Of a DNA stretch of 64,000 nt, positions 24,001-39,000 are shown piece by piece; the first letter of the stretch is position 1; the number at the start of each line of letters is the position of its first letter. Source of the stretch: Apostichopus japonicus. Taxonomy: Eukaryota > Echinodermata > Holothuroidea > Aspidochirotida > Stichopodidae. The position numbers were made by a program, and so were the translations under genes. The stretch spans positions 22,786,960 to 22,850,959 of the forward strand of contig NC_092563.1 of NCBI RefSeq assembly GCF_037975245.1, read 5' to 3'. The notes under the pieces were generated by a model. The model saw only the letters and a program-made list of their open reading frames with translations. It was not told the origin of the DNA and ran no database searches.

Positions 24001-27000
24001 TAAACAATTTAAGTAACGATGCTGTAGTGTATTTATATTCGTTTTCAGTCTGGGATTGATTGGATTACTTCATGTGTACCGTTGTTTTGAAAATATTTTG
24101 TGCGACGTTCTGAGCCTAGGTAAAACGATATTTTTGTTTAACGGAAGCCACTTAGAACCAGGATAAGATATAGTGGGAATGGTTGGTTGTCGCCCGACAC
24201 CGATGGCCATTATCATCAATATGTCGATATTTCTCTTATTTCGTGTTACTGCTCCCCACTCCTTCTGCTTGAATTTTTGTTTCAAAAGGTTAGTAAATAG
24301 TTATTGTACATTGAATGCTTTTGTCCAAACATGACGTTTCTTCAATATATTTCTTCGCAGCAATTTTGTGTTCAAAGTTGTATCACCTTTGACTTTGTTC
24401 AAATCATTAATTCAACTTACACGATTTTTCAACACTTTCTGAATGGCCAGGCCTATGTACTTTCAATATAACATACCAGCAATGGCCCTTGTGGAAAAAG
24501 TAATACACTGCATTTCGAAATATTTTGGATAGAAACGCTACATATACAGTAGGAAAAGTATCCAAAGTCGCTTATGTTTGTGTTTACAATAACATTTTAT
24601 TAAAAAGGCAACCAATCATAAACTTCGACTGATAAAACTTCTTTCGTTCCCATGGTGAAGTGAACCTGGGCAAGTTCGAATGTCGATGACCAATTTATGT
24701 TCCGTGACTTATGTCAATGGGAATTATGTGTGTAAAAAATCGGGTCTTTCCACGTGTTATATATATAGTTTCACGTAAGCGGAGCGAAATTCGTGGAGGC
24801 TCCTTGATTGTGAGGAAGCACTAATACCTAAGCCTCAATATTTGTGGAAAAAATCGTAAGGGTTTTCTTCTGAAAATATTTTTTAATAGTAGGCCTAACC
24901 AAAACCTTGTCATTGCTTTTGGGGAAGTCAGATCTTCAAGTTCAAATATTGTTTTTTTTTTTTTCGTTAAACGGTTATCGTGGTTTTCTTGCGAGGTATA
25001 TACGGCGTAACTTTCGATGAAGGCTAAAAGGTAGGATAGGCCAAGGCCTACCTTGTTCTCATTAATTGTTACCTAAATTCAATTTAATGCCCAACGGGAG
25101 GAACTCGTATAAATATTAACAGACTGGTGCACATTGTAATTGATAAAGTTTCCTTGCTGAAGTTTTCCTGCACTGATTGTATCGATCGTTTGTACTTCTA
25201 GTAGCGCTGTTTTCGTTGTTACTCTTATTCTTAACGGCTTAAGTACAGTACCGCCCAGATTAAATCGGCCGTGGCATCGTGTATCGTGACAAAATATGAG
25301 GAGACTCGAGGAGTCTATCGTGATATCGTTTCCATTACGCCTATAGCAAGTACCTAACGTGATATCGTGCGTCGCATCGTGGTCGTAATATCGTGATAGT
25401 GTGTTCATCATTTCACTGGCACTTTATACTATCGTAATGTTATCGTTATAGCGTGAATCACGTTGCAGAACGATCGATCGTTTCATCGTGATTTGAAAGA
25501 ATTGGGGTAGGCTTCTTCCCGCAGTAGATGAAATCATCAATTCAACGCAATGTGCAATAGATTTATTGCAAATTCTGATCAAAAAGTTTGGTTTGTCACC
25601 AAAATTAAGTGTCAATCGACATACAAGTTTCATAATCGCAAAACTAGTACGATAGGCCTAATGAACACACTGTATGCCTACTCATCCAAGCTCCTTCATA
25701 CAAACCCCTTCTTTAAAAAAAAAAAACAGCGGTCGCAAAATATTTTCTATTCGAACAAAACATTCGTTCTGAACTTCTTGTATGCAAAAATATCAGCCTA
25801 GGCTTTAATTGCACTAGCAAATCGTCCCAAATGTTACGATAGGGTTAATATGCATTGTCACGCTGAATATAGGCCTACAGTAGCTTTTTCACCGTCCGGG
25901 ATGCATAGGGTGGCATACTTTAGTATGTTTGAACATTGTTTTCACGATCGAATTTTGCAAGATTTTCGAGAAAATTGTTTGCTTGAGAATGTTTTTCCGC
26001 ACCATATGATATGCTCAAATAAGCAGTTTCTTTTGCATAGCATCGGTAATCGATATGATCCTGATGGCAACCAGTATTGACACGCACATTAAAAATTATA
26101 CAAAATAGGTCATAACTTCTGTTAGAAGCTTTTTTTTATTTAAATGTCATAACGTCATTTAATTGCTTTTGGCCGGACAGTTTTGTATGGTAGCAACTGT
26201 ATTTTCTGAAAATACTACTGTAGATACGGTCAAGTTGATCACAAACCTCGTAGAATTTTCAAACCAGTCCAGACATGTTTGGTTTCACCAAATCCTCCAT
26301 ACCATGCAACAAAAGTATATTTTTTGAATATTTATGTGGTAATACTTGAATATTTCATTTTGTTCAAACATGTGTTTAAGCATCATGTAACATAGTTAAA
26401 TACACATTCGCCCAAAATTCAATGATTAAGGGTAGACCCAGTATATTTTATGGTTTCCGGCGTGTACGTTCTGACAATTGTTTTGGAATCTGAAGTTCTT
26501 TTGACCAATATTTTTGACCAATATGTTTTCGGACCAAATTTTTTTAAGACCCATATTTTTTTTGGACCAAAATATTTTGATGACGTACCTTTTTTTTACT
26601 CTAAACTTTTTATGACCAATTTTTTTCGGACAAGCACTATCTGGGTCATAAAAAACTTTGGGCCCTTTTACTTTTTGTTTCGTAAAAAAAAAATCGGCGC
26701 GTCCAAAAAAAATGAGTCCCCCAAACAAATCAGGTCAGAAAAACTGTGGGTCCAAAAATGTTGATTCCACAAAAAAAAATTTGGGTCCAAAAAAATTGAG
26801 TCCCCCAAAAAAATTAGGCCGGAAAAAAATTGGGTCCAAAAAAAATGAGTCCCCCAAAAAAATTGGGTCCGAAAAAATTGAGTCCCCCTAATAAATAGTT
26901 AGTGAGACAAAATTTGGGTCTAACAAAATTGATTCCACAAAGAAAATTTGGGTCCAAAAAAATTGAGTCCCCACCCCAAAAATAACTTAAGCCAGACAAA

Positions 27001-30000
27001 ATTTGGGTCCAAAAAAAAAATGAGTCCCCCAAAGAAATTGGGTCCCAAAAAAATTAGTCAGACAGAATTTGGGTCTAACAAAATTGAGCCCCCCACCCCC
27101 CAGAAAAAAATTGGGTTCAAAAAATTAGAGTCCAAAAAAAATGTCGCAACTTAAAGAGACGTCGGAACATAGAGACGTCGGAACATAGGGTATGTCACCC
27201 TTCTTAATACATTGAGAAATTACTAGTCAAAAATATTTTCCGAAGAAAAACCGTACGATATATTTCACAAATATTGATGCTTAGATAAGTGCTTCCTCAC
27301 AATCAACGAGCCGCCCCGAAATTCACTCCGCTTACGCAAAACTTCTATATATATGACACGTGGAAAAAACAATGTTTTTACACACATAATTCCCATTGAC
27401 ATTGTTTACGGAACATAAGTAGGTCAACGACATTCGAACTTGGCAACTTGCCCAAGTTCATTGCACCGTGGGAACGACACAACAAATTGTACATGATTGT
27501 ACATTTTCCCGCCATCTGGACGTCCCAGTGTAACTTTTGATGTAATATGCAAATTATTAATGGTACTGTGCGGTTAAAACTTGACCTATTGCGACACATA
27601 CAAATTTTGGGAAGTTGTTGCAGATGTTACTTTTGTATCAAATGTAAAGTACTGTATGGTACTTTAATTTATAAAAGACGCTTTTCCTCAGGTGGTAGGG
27701 AAACGGGGTGTTTCGGTGAACTCGATCTCTTTGTATAGTATTTGGATACTTAAAATGACCATGTACTGTACATGCAGTTTCAATTCTATTTAGTAAGCTG
27801 TACTTCGCATTTTTATCCTTTGTGGATCTTTATTGGAATAAATACGAAATGTATTTTTTTGACGCCAGTATGTAACGGTAAGCATTTTTTAAATTGTTGA
27901 CTGAGCTTCAAAATCCATTTTCTAAAAAGTTGGTTTTCATGAAGGTTTTATCAAATATAGCTAGGGTAGGAAAATATTAATTAACCACATTAAAGAAAGT
28001 TTTTCTATTATCCAAATAAAATACATTTTTCTCGTACTGAGATCTGTAAAAAAAACAGGCTGACGGTTTTCTTCTTTTCATGCGCTAATACTAGTTTGGA
28101 ATATGTGGCAACCTTTACAAAATAATTTTTAAGGTTAGTTAGATTTCTTGAATCCGAATAGAGACTCGGGAATCAGGAAAAGGGAGGCCCCTTGCGCGGA
28201 CGATGAAGATGTTTTGTTTTTAACAGGCCCTGCTCAAAGTTGTTGGGTGGAATTTTTTCCTTTTCATTCTGTTCGAACCAACGATAAATTATATAAAAAC
28301 TTAACATAAGAAAGGCTTAGTAGTACTTTATTATTCTTCAAAATGTTGCCAACTATTCAAAGTAACGTGGAACATAAAATCTACAACTAACACTAGTAAC
28401 AGAAAAGGCACGTATGTAACGTTACTGTTGTTAAATAAAAAGTTAAACATGTAAAGTTGTGAGCTGACTTCAAAAAGTTTTCAAGGCGGAACTCCTGTAA
28501 AGATCGATTTTCGCACAGTAGAGCAGGAACTTCCTGATACACGATATTACGACTTAACGAAATAGCGTGAATAATAAAAATCCAAAGCCCAAACGAAGTT
28601 ACAAATCGTGACGCACTCGGCTTGAAATCACGATATAACGTGTTAGCGTGTGTAATATTAGCGGGTGATATTTGGTTGGCTCCAAGAGGACTCGACGAGT
28701 AAAGATGACTGAGATATTTATGTATGATTAATCGATGTTTATTTTATAACGTGCTGGTAAGTTAAGGCATGAAACTAGAGAGGGTGCACACAACAATATG
28801 AAGTGAAATGGCATGTGAAACATTATGATAGAACATATATTATATGATATGACAGCGTGAATGTAGCAGTCATGTTTACTATCGTGAAGGCTTGGTATCA
28901 CGATATAGCGTGTGATCGTGGTATATCATTATAGCGTGTACAAAAAATTTACAGTAGTCAGGTTTCACGATAGAAAACGATAGAAAAAGATAAGGGCATC
29001 ACGATACACGATGCCACGGCCGATTTAATCTCGGCGGTACTGTATATGCTTACTCTGTGGTTGAATATTTTGGAAAGGCTTAGGAGACATTACTTGATGT
29101 TGAGTTTACCGACTCTTTTCTGCATCACAGTTTATTCTAACCCATAGGAGCTCTGCTATATAAAGCGGCTGAGAATATCCTACGTTTACAGATTATACGA
29201 GATTGTACGTCTTTACGCGCGTATAATCCCTATTCAGGTGCACTCAAGCGAAGCCCTAAGCCGCGTAGACGCCGCGTAGACACCTCGTAGAAAGTCGCGT
29301 ACAGAAACGTATAACATCGTATAATCGCGTAGGTAAACGTAGAGTATACGTCTACGCGAGTTATACGTGAGCGGTACTGTAAGATCTGGATAGCTCAGTT
29401 GTACAGAACTGGTATTGATATCAAGAGGTCACTGGTACAAATCCCAGGACAATTTCTTTGCTTTTTTCATTGTCTGTTATTCTACACTTATATAATTATA
29501 TACAAAAAGCTGAATTTCTCTTGAAATTCCCCGTCTCTTGCCGGGTCCTATCAAATGAAACTGGGCAATGATCCCTGGTTACATGGTATGCAAGGTACTG
29601 TGGCTTCTGACTGGTATACAGCTGTGGTTAATAGCTGGTACATGTAGATTTCCTCGTTCCTTGATTACCTGTCTCCTTACAACCTTAGCACCTCTTTCTA
29701 CCGTGCCTACAGTAGAATGAACTGGTAACCTTTGAACGATGTGCGCTCTCTATGGCTGGCTCTCCCAGTCAATGCTCTTCCTTCTAATTCTACCATCCAA
29801 AGTGCCAACATCGGGTGTTTTGTTGTCCGAATTTCCTACAGTGATTTTGGTAAAGGAACCTACGTTCTTGGTCTTTACCATTAATTGGATACTGAAGTTT
29901 TTACCAAGCTTTTTTTGCATAGGGAGGGATTTTTTAGCCGTTTTTGACAACTGATTCCCTCCCCGTTAGAATTGCAAATTGTCTGTACATAGCAAGGGTA

Positions 30001-33000
30001 GCAATTCCCACCAATTTCCCTAATATCTCACATTATATGTTGTTCCGTGTTCTCTCTTTTGGATATGTACATGTTTTTTGTTCAGCATTCTCTCATTGTT
30101 TGCCCGTTAATTTTAAGCTACCTGTATTAGGGGGGTTTTTGGTGGCTTAGCGGACCGAGGCGCGGCCCTTCTCGATGACGTCATCAGAGGTCTCAAATCA
30201 AATTTAAGACCGGGTACCCTCGTTTTTATCCCCATTCATAAATGATCCTCACAAATGTTAGAAAACAGCATTTTTTTCGCTAATTTTTGCTGATCTGTAT
30301 TTAATTCTCCTTATGCCTCCCTTGATCTTTCTCCCTGAATGACGTAATAGTCACCTCATGTAAAACAGCATTTTCTTCCGACGAACATTAAAAGTGAAAA
30401 AATACGAATGAAGCAGTATCGTTTGGTCTTAAATTTTGGTAGTCTAATCAATTCAAACACTCAAAAATGGAGGGAAATGACAATTAAATAAGAACAAAGA
30501 ACAAATTTCTAAAGATAACATTTTAAAACTTATTTTTGACCTACCAGGTCAAATTGCGCAATAAACAGATGCTGAGTTGTGTGTGTTCTGAAAAGTCCGT
30601 AAACGCTACAACAGTTAGGCTATAGCAACGTTGCCTGTTGCTAACATTCTTTTGAGTAGAACTCGTCTATCCCTAGTCGATAGATGAACCGTTCAAATAA
30701 ACGTTTACTGGGTCTGAGAATGAGCAGTTTTTGAAGAGGTTCCGAGCCCCATTGTATGATTGTTCGACAGGTTTGGAATTGTAGTAACCGCAGTGTTATT
30801 GCGAGTCTGAAAGATCGCTAGGCCTAGTCCCTGGTCAGTCATGTCGTTACTGCTAGAATTAGTAGTAGGCCTAGTGCTTACGATATTGCTAGGCTTAGCG
30901 ACAAGGTTTCTTCTGTTATAGTGTCAACATTGTACGCTTTACGCTTCGGTTCTTCGTTGAAGCACTTCGATAAGGTTGCTGACATTGACTCTAGCTCAAA
31001 ATTAAGCTCAAAATTAATCCCTAAGTCATTCATGTTACTCGAAGTATTTAGCTGGATGATTTAAGAAGTACGTACAGTGTGTATTGAGACTCTGTGTGTG
31101 TGAAAACATATACAGTACTACTGCTGTAACTAATTGCAAGTAGGCTATATATACTGTACAGTATTTTTTTGCAATTTGAAACATTTCTTTGCCCATAAAC
31201 ATATTTGCATATACACATGGCAATGTACACCATGTCTTCATTTCTTTTAATTATGACTTCATGATTGCCACGGCAACAAACCAGGGTTTGTCTAACATTT
31301 CGATCCTGAAGCAATTCTCCTATACATTCGACCAGTCTCGAATCGCATGCGAGACTGGTCCAGTATACAGAAAGTTGGTTTAGGCATTTATGAATTTGTC
31401 CTAACTATTGGGTGTGGATCAGATTGGATCCTTGCTTTGTGGCAAGAGATAGATACAGTACCGCCCAGATTAAATCGGCCGTGGCATCGTGTATCGTGAC
31501 AAAATATGAGGAGACTCGAGGAGTCTATCGTGATATCGTTTCCATTACGCCTATAGCAAGTACCTAACGTGATATCGTGCGTCGCATCATGGTCGTAATA
31601 TCGTGATAGTGTGTGCATCATTTCACTGGCACTGTATACTATCGTAATGTTATCGTTATAGCGTGAATCACGTTGCAGAACGATCGATCGTTTCATCGTG
31701 ATTTGAAAGAATTGGGGTAGGCTTCTCCCCGCAGTAGATGAATTCATCAATTCAACGCAATGTGCAATAGATTTATTGCAAATTCTGATCAAAAAGTTTG
31801 GTGTGTCACCAAAATTAAGTGTCAATCGACATACAAGTTTCATAATCGCAAAACTAGTACGATAGGCCTAATGAACACACTGTAGGCCTACTCATCGAAA
31901 CTCCTTCATACAAACCCCTTCTTTAAAAAAAATAGCGGTCGCAAAATATTTTCAGTTCGAACAAAACATTCGTCCTGAACTTCTTGTATGCAAGAATATC
32001 AGCCTAGGCTTTAATTGTACTAGCAAATCGTCCCAAATGTTACGATAGGGTTAATATGCATTGTAACGCTGAATATAGGCCTACAGTAGCTTTTTCACCG
32101 TCCGGGATGCATAGGGTGGCATACTTTAGTATGTTTGAACATTGTTTTCACGATCGAATTTTGCAAGATTTTCGAGAAAATTGTTTGCTTGAAGAATGTT
32201 TTTCCGCACCATATGATATGCTCAAATAAGCAGTTTCTTTTGCAAAGCATCAGTAATCGATATGACCCTGATGGCAACCCGTATTGACGAGCACATTAAA
32301 AATTATACAAAATTGGTCATAACTTCTGTTAGAAGCTTTTTTTTATTTAAATGTCATAACGTCATTTAATTGCTTTTGGCCGGACAGTTTTGTATGGTAG
32401 CAACCTTACTTTCTGAAAATACTAGACGGTCAAGTTCATCACAAACCTCGTAGAATTTTCAAACCAGTCCAGGCATGTTTGGTTTCACCAAATCCTTCAT
32501 ACCATGCAACAAAAGTATATTTTTTGAATATTTATGTGGTAATACTTGAATTTTTCATTTTGTTCAAACATGTGTTTAAGCATCATGAAACGTAGTTAAA
32601 TACACATTCGCCCAAAATTCAATGATTAAGGGTAGACCCAGTATATTTTATGGGTTCCGGCGTGTCTACGTTCCGACAATTGTTTTTGACTCTGAAGTTC
32701 TTTTGACCAATATTTTTGACCAATATGTTTTCGGAGTTCGGACCAAATTTTTTTAAGACCCATAATTTTTTGGACCAAAATATATTGATGACACAAATTG
32801 TTTTTACTCTAACATTTTTTATGACCAATTTTTTTTCGGACAAGCACTATTTGGGTCATAAAAAACTCTGGGCCCTTTTATTTTTTGTTTTGTAAATAAA
32901 AATTGGCGCGTCCGAAAAAAATTAGTCCCCCCAAACAAATCAGGTCAGAAAAATTGTGGGTCCAAAAAAGTTGATTCCACAAAAAAAAATTGGGTCCAAA

Positions 33001-36000
33001 TAAAATTGAGCCCCCCAAAAAAAAAATAGGCCGAAAAAAATTTGGGTCCAAAAAAAAATGAGTCCCCCAAAAAAATCGGGTCTGAAAAAATTGAGTCCCC
33101 CCTAATAAATAGTTCGTGAGACAAAATTTGGGTCTAACAAAATTGATTCCACAAAGAAAATTTGGGTCCAAAAAAATTGAGTTCCCCCCCAAAAAAATAA
33201 CTTAAGCCAGACAAAATTTGGGTAAAAAAAAAATGAGTCCCCAAAAAAATTGGGTCCGAAAAAATTGAATCCCCCCAAAAATTAGTCAGACAGAATTTGG
33301 GTCTAACAAAATTGAGCCCCCCCGCCCAGAAAAAAAATTGGGTTCAAAAAATTAGAGTCCAAAAAAATTGTCGCAACTTAAAGAGACGTCGGAACATAGA
33401 GACGTCGGAACATAGAGACGTCGGAACATAGGGTATGTCACCCTTCTTAATACATTGAGAAATTACTAGTCAAAAATATTTTCCGAAGAAAAACCGTACG
33501 ATATATTTCACAAATATTGATGCTTAGATAAGTGCTTCCTCACAATCAACGAGCCGCCCCGAAATTCACTCCGCTTACGTAAAACTTCTATATATAACAC
33601 GTGGAAAAACACAAGTTTTTACACACATAATTCCCATTGACATTGTTTACGGAACATAAGTACAGTACCGTTCACATAAAATCGGCCGTGGCATCGTGTA
33701 TCGTGACAAAATATGAGGAGACTCGAGGAGTCTATCGTGATATCGTTTCCATTACGCCTATAGCAAGTACCTAACGTGATATCGTGCGTCGCATCGTGGT
33801 CGTAATATCGTGATAATGTGTGCATCATTTCACTGGCACTGTATACTATCGTGATGTTATCGTTATAGCGTGAATCACGTTGCAGAACGATCGATCGTTT
33901 CATCGTGATTTGAAAGAATTGGGGTAGGCTTCTTCCCGCAGTAGATGAAATCATCAATTAAACGCAATGTGCAATAGATTTATTGCAAATTCTGATCAAA
34001 AAGTTTGGTGTGTCACCAAAATTAAGTGTCAATCGACATACAAGTTTCATAATCGCAAAACTAGTACGATAGGCCTAATGAACACACTGTAGGCCTACTC
34101 ATCCAAATTCCTTCATACAAACCCCTTCTTGAAAAAAAATAGCGGTCGCAAAATATTTTCAGTTCGCACAAAACATTCGTTCTGAACTTCTTGTATCCAA
34201 GAATATCAGCCTAGGCTTTAATTGTACTAGCAAATCGTCCCAAATGTTACGATAGGGTTAATATGCATTTGTAACGCTGAATATAGGCCTACAGTAGCTT
34301 TTTCACCGTCCGGGATGCATAGGATGGCATACTTTAGTATGTTTGAACATTGTTTTCACGATCGAATTTTGCAAGATTTTCGAGAAAATTGTTTGCTTGA
34401 AGAATGTTTTTCCGCACCATATGATATGCTCAAATAAGCAGTTTCTTTTGCATAGCATCAGTAATCGATATGATCCTGATGGCAACCCGTATTGACGAGC
34501 ACATTAAAAATTATACAAAATTGGTCATAACTTCTGTTAGAAGCTTTTTTTTATTTAAATGTCATAAAGTCATTTAATTGCTTTTGGCCGGACAGTTTTG
34601 TATGGTAGCAACCTTACTTTCTGAAAATACTAGACGGTCAAGTTGATCACGAACCTCGTAGAATTTTCAAATCAGTCCAGACATGTTTAGTTTCACCAAA
34701 TCCTTCATACCATGCAACAAAAGTATATTTTTTGAATATTTATGTGGTAATACTTGAATTTTTCATTTTGTTCAAACATGTGTTTAAGCATCATGTAACG
34801 TAGTTAAATACACATTCGCTCAAAATGCAATGCAAAGGGGTAGACCCAGTATATTTTATGGGTTCCGGCGTGTCTACGTTCCGACAATTGTTTTTTACTC
34901 TGAAGTTCTTTTGACCAATATTTTTGACCAATATGTTTTCGGAGTTCGGACCAGATTTTTTTAAGACCCATAATTTTTTGGACCAAAATATTTTGATGAC
35001 ACAAATTGTTTTTACTCTAAAATATTTTATGACCAATTTTTTTTTCGGACAAGCACTATTTGGGTCATAAAAAACTCTGGGCCCTTTTATTTTTTGTTTC
35101 GTAAATAAAAATTGGCGCGTCCGAAAAAAATTAGTCCCCCCAAACAAATCAGGTCAGAAAAATTGTGGGTCCAAAAAAGTTGATTCCACAAAAAAAAATT
35201 GGGTCCATATAAAATTGAGTCCCCCCCCCAAAAAAAATATTAGGCCGGAAAAAATTTGGGTCCAAAAAAAATGAGTCCCCCAAAAAAAATCGGGTCCGAA
35301 AAAATTGAGTCCCCCCTAATAAATAGTTAGTGAGACAAAATTTGGGTCTAACAAAATTGATTCCACAAAGAAAATTTGGGTCCAAAAAAATTGAGTCCCC
35401 CCCAAAAAAATAACTTAAGCTAGACAAAATTTGGGTAAAAAAAAATGAGTCCCCAAAAAAAAAAAAAATTGGGTCCGAAAAAATTGAATCCCCCAAAAAA
35501 TTAGTCAGACAGAATTTGGGTCTAACACAATTGAGCCCCCCCCCCCCAGAAAAAAATTGGGTTCAAAAAATTAGAGTCCAAAAAAATTGTCGCAACTTAA
35601 TGAGACGTCGGAACATAGAGACGTCGGAACATAGGGTATGTCACCGTTCTTAATACATTGAGAAAATACTAGTCAAAAATATTTTCTGAAGAAAAACCGT
35701 ACGATATATTTCACAAATATTGATGCTTAGATAAGTGCTTCCTCACAATCAACGAGCCGCCCCGAAATTCACTCCGCTTACGTAAAACTTCTATATATAT
35801 ATATATAACACATGGAAAAAACAAGTTTTTACACACATAATTCCCATTGACATTATTTACGGAACATAAGTAGGTCAACGACATTCGAACTTGGCAACTT
35901 GCCCAAGTTCATTGCACCGTGGGAACGACACAACAAATTGTACATGATTGTACATTTTCCCGCCATCTGGACGCCCGAGTGTAACTTTTGATGTAATATG

Positions 36001-39000
36001 CAAATTATTAATGGTACTGTGCGGTTAAAACTTAACCTATTGTGACACATACAAATGTTGGGAAGTTGTTGTAGATGTTACTTTTGTATCAAATGTTAAG
36101 TACTGTATGGTACTATAATTTATAAAAGACGCTTTTCCTCAGGTGGTAGGGAAAAGGGGTATTTCGGTGAACTCGATCTCTTTGTATAGTATTTGGATAC
36201 TTAAAATGACCATGTACTGTAGATGCAGTTTCAATTCTATTTAGTAAGCTGTTCTTCGCATGTTTATCCTTTGTGGATCTTTATTGGAATAAATTCGAAA
36301 TGTATTTTTGACGCCAGTATTTAACGGTAAGCATTTTTTATATTGTTGACTGAGCTTCAAAATCCATTTTCTAAAAAGTCGGTTTTCATGAAGGTTTTAT
36401 CAAATAATAGCTAGGGTAGGAAAATATGAATTAACCACATTAAAGAAAGTTTTTCTATTATCCAAATAAAATACATGTTTCTCGTACTGAGATCTGAAAA
36501 AAAACAGGCTGACGTTTTTCTTCTTTTCATGCGCTAATACTAGTTTGGAATATGTGGCAACCTTAACAAAATAATTTTTAAGGTTAGTTAGATTTCTTGA
36601 ATCCGAATAGAGACTCGGGAATCAGGAAAAGGGAGGCCCCTTGCGCGGACGATGAAGATGTTTTGTTTTTAACTGGCCCTGCTTCAGAGTTGTTGGGGTG
36701 GATTTTTTTTCCCTTTTCATTCTGTTCGAACCAACGATAAATTATATAAAAAATTAACACAAGAAAGGCTTAGTAGTACTTTATTATTCTTCAAAATGTT
36801 GCCAACTATTCAAAGTAACGTGGAACATAAAATCTACAACTAACACTACTAGTAACAGAAAAGTCGCTATCCGTACGTAACGTTACTGTTGTTAAATAAA
36901 AAGTTAAACGTGTAAAGTTGTGAGCTGACATCAAAAAGTTTTCAAGGCGGAACTCCTGTAAAGATCGATTTTCGCACAGTAGAGTAGGAACTTCATGATA
37001 CACGATATTACGACTTAACGAAATAGCGTGAATAATAAAAACCCAAAGCCCAAACGAAGTTACGAATTGTGTTGCGCTCAGCTTGAAATCACGATATAAC
37101 GTGTTAGCGTGAATGTAGCAGTCATGTTTGCTATCGTGAAGGCTTGGTATCACGATATAGCGTGTGATCGTGGTATATCGTTATATCGTGGTAGCGTGTA
37201 CAAAAAATTTACAGTAGTCAGGTTTCACGATAGAAAACGATAGAAAAAGATAAGGGCATCACGATACACGATGCCACGGCCGATTTAATGTGAACGGTAC
37301 TGTAGGTCAACGACATTCGAACTTGGCAACTTGCCCAAGTTCATTGCACCGTGGGAACGACACAACAAATTGTACATGATTGTACATTTTCCCGCCATCT
37401 GGACGCCCGAGTGTAACTTTTGATGTAATATGCAAATTATTAATGGTACTGTGCGGTTAAAACTTAACCTATTGTGACACATACAAATTTTGGGAAGTTG
37501 TTGTAGATGTTACTTTTGTATCAAATGTAAAGTACTGTATGGTACTTTAATTTATAAAAGACGCTTTTCCTCAGGTGGTAGGGAAAAGGGGTATTTCGGT
37601 GAACTCGATCTCTTTGTATAGTATTTGGATACTTAAAATGACCATGTACTGTACATGCAGTTTCAATTCTATTTAGTAAGCTGTTCTTCGCATTTTTATC
37701 CTTTGTGGATCTTTATTGGAATAAATACGAAATGTATTTTTTGACGCCAGTATTTAGGGGTAATCATTTTTTAAATTGTTGACTGAGCTTCAAAATCCAT
37801 TTTCTAAAAAGTCGGTTTTCATGAAGGTTTTATCAAATATAGCTAGGGTAGGAAAATATTAATTAACCACATTAAAGAAAGTTTTTCTATTATCCAAATA
37901 AAATACATGTTTCTCGTACTGAGATCTGAAAAAAAAACAGGCTGACGTTTTTCTTCTTTTCATGCGCTAATACTAGTTTGGAATATGTGGCAACCTTAGC
38001 AAAATAATTTTTAAGGTAGTTAGATTTCTTGAATCCGAATAGAGACTCGGGAATCAGGAAAAGGGAGGCCCCTTGCGCGGACGATGAAGATGTTTTGTTT
38101 TTAACCGGCCCTGCTTCAAAGTTGTTGGGTGGAATTTTTTTCCCTTTTCATTCTGTTCGAACCAACGATAAAATATATAAAAACTTAACACAAGAAAGGC
38201 TTAGTAGTACTTTATTATTCTTCAAAATGTTGCCAACTATTCAAAGTAACGTGGAACATAAAATCTACAACTAACACTACTAGTAACAGAAAAGTCGCTA
38301 TCCGTACGTAACGTTACTGTTGTTAAATAAAAAGTTAAACGTGTAAAGTTGTGAGCTGACATCAAAAAGTTTTCAAGGCGTGAATAATAAAAACCCAAAG
38401 CCCAAACGAAGTTACGAATTGTGATGCGCTCAGCTTGAAATCACGATATAACGTGTTAGCGTGAATGTAGCAGTCATGTTTGCTATCGTGAAGGCTTGGT
38501 ATCACGATATAGCGTGTGATCGTGGTATATCGTTATATCATTGTAGCGTGTACAAAAAATTTACAGTAGTCAGGTTTCACGATAGAAAACGATAGAAAAA
38601 GATAAGGGCATCACGATACACCATGCCACAGCCGATTTAATCTGAACGGTACTGTAGTTGGCTTACAGAGCAGAGAAACAAGCTCCATGATAGGATCCCG
38701 ACACCGAATCGACCCCTAAGAGAGGGGGAAGGGGTGAGAGATATGGAAGAAGAGGAATGAGGGGAAGAAGTAGGAGAGGAGAGTAGTGAAGAGAAAGCAG
38801 AGAGAGAGAAATAGAGAAAAAAGAAAGAGAAAGAAAGAGTGCTGGTTTGAATACGACCACAGAGAAATGAAATGAGAAATAGTGCCTCCTGCGGTCCTGG
38901 GGCATCCGGTCCAAATATGGCAACAGGGAAAGTCAAGAGAGAGAAAGGATGCCTCCTGCAGTCCCAGCAATGTCCGGTAGAATATCACCACAGAGAAAGA

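Noticed and set aside
29384-29460. tRNA gene
   Set aside because: A and B boxes are present but no acceptor stem forms, and a diverged copy with the same non-tRNA body exists at 3958-4195. It is a SINE.
25079-38274. Repeated open frames of 60-151 codons
   Set aside because: They fall at the same positions in the three transposon copies, with no transposase motif and inconsistent lengths between copies. They are treated as non-coding element sequence.
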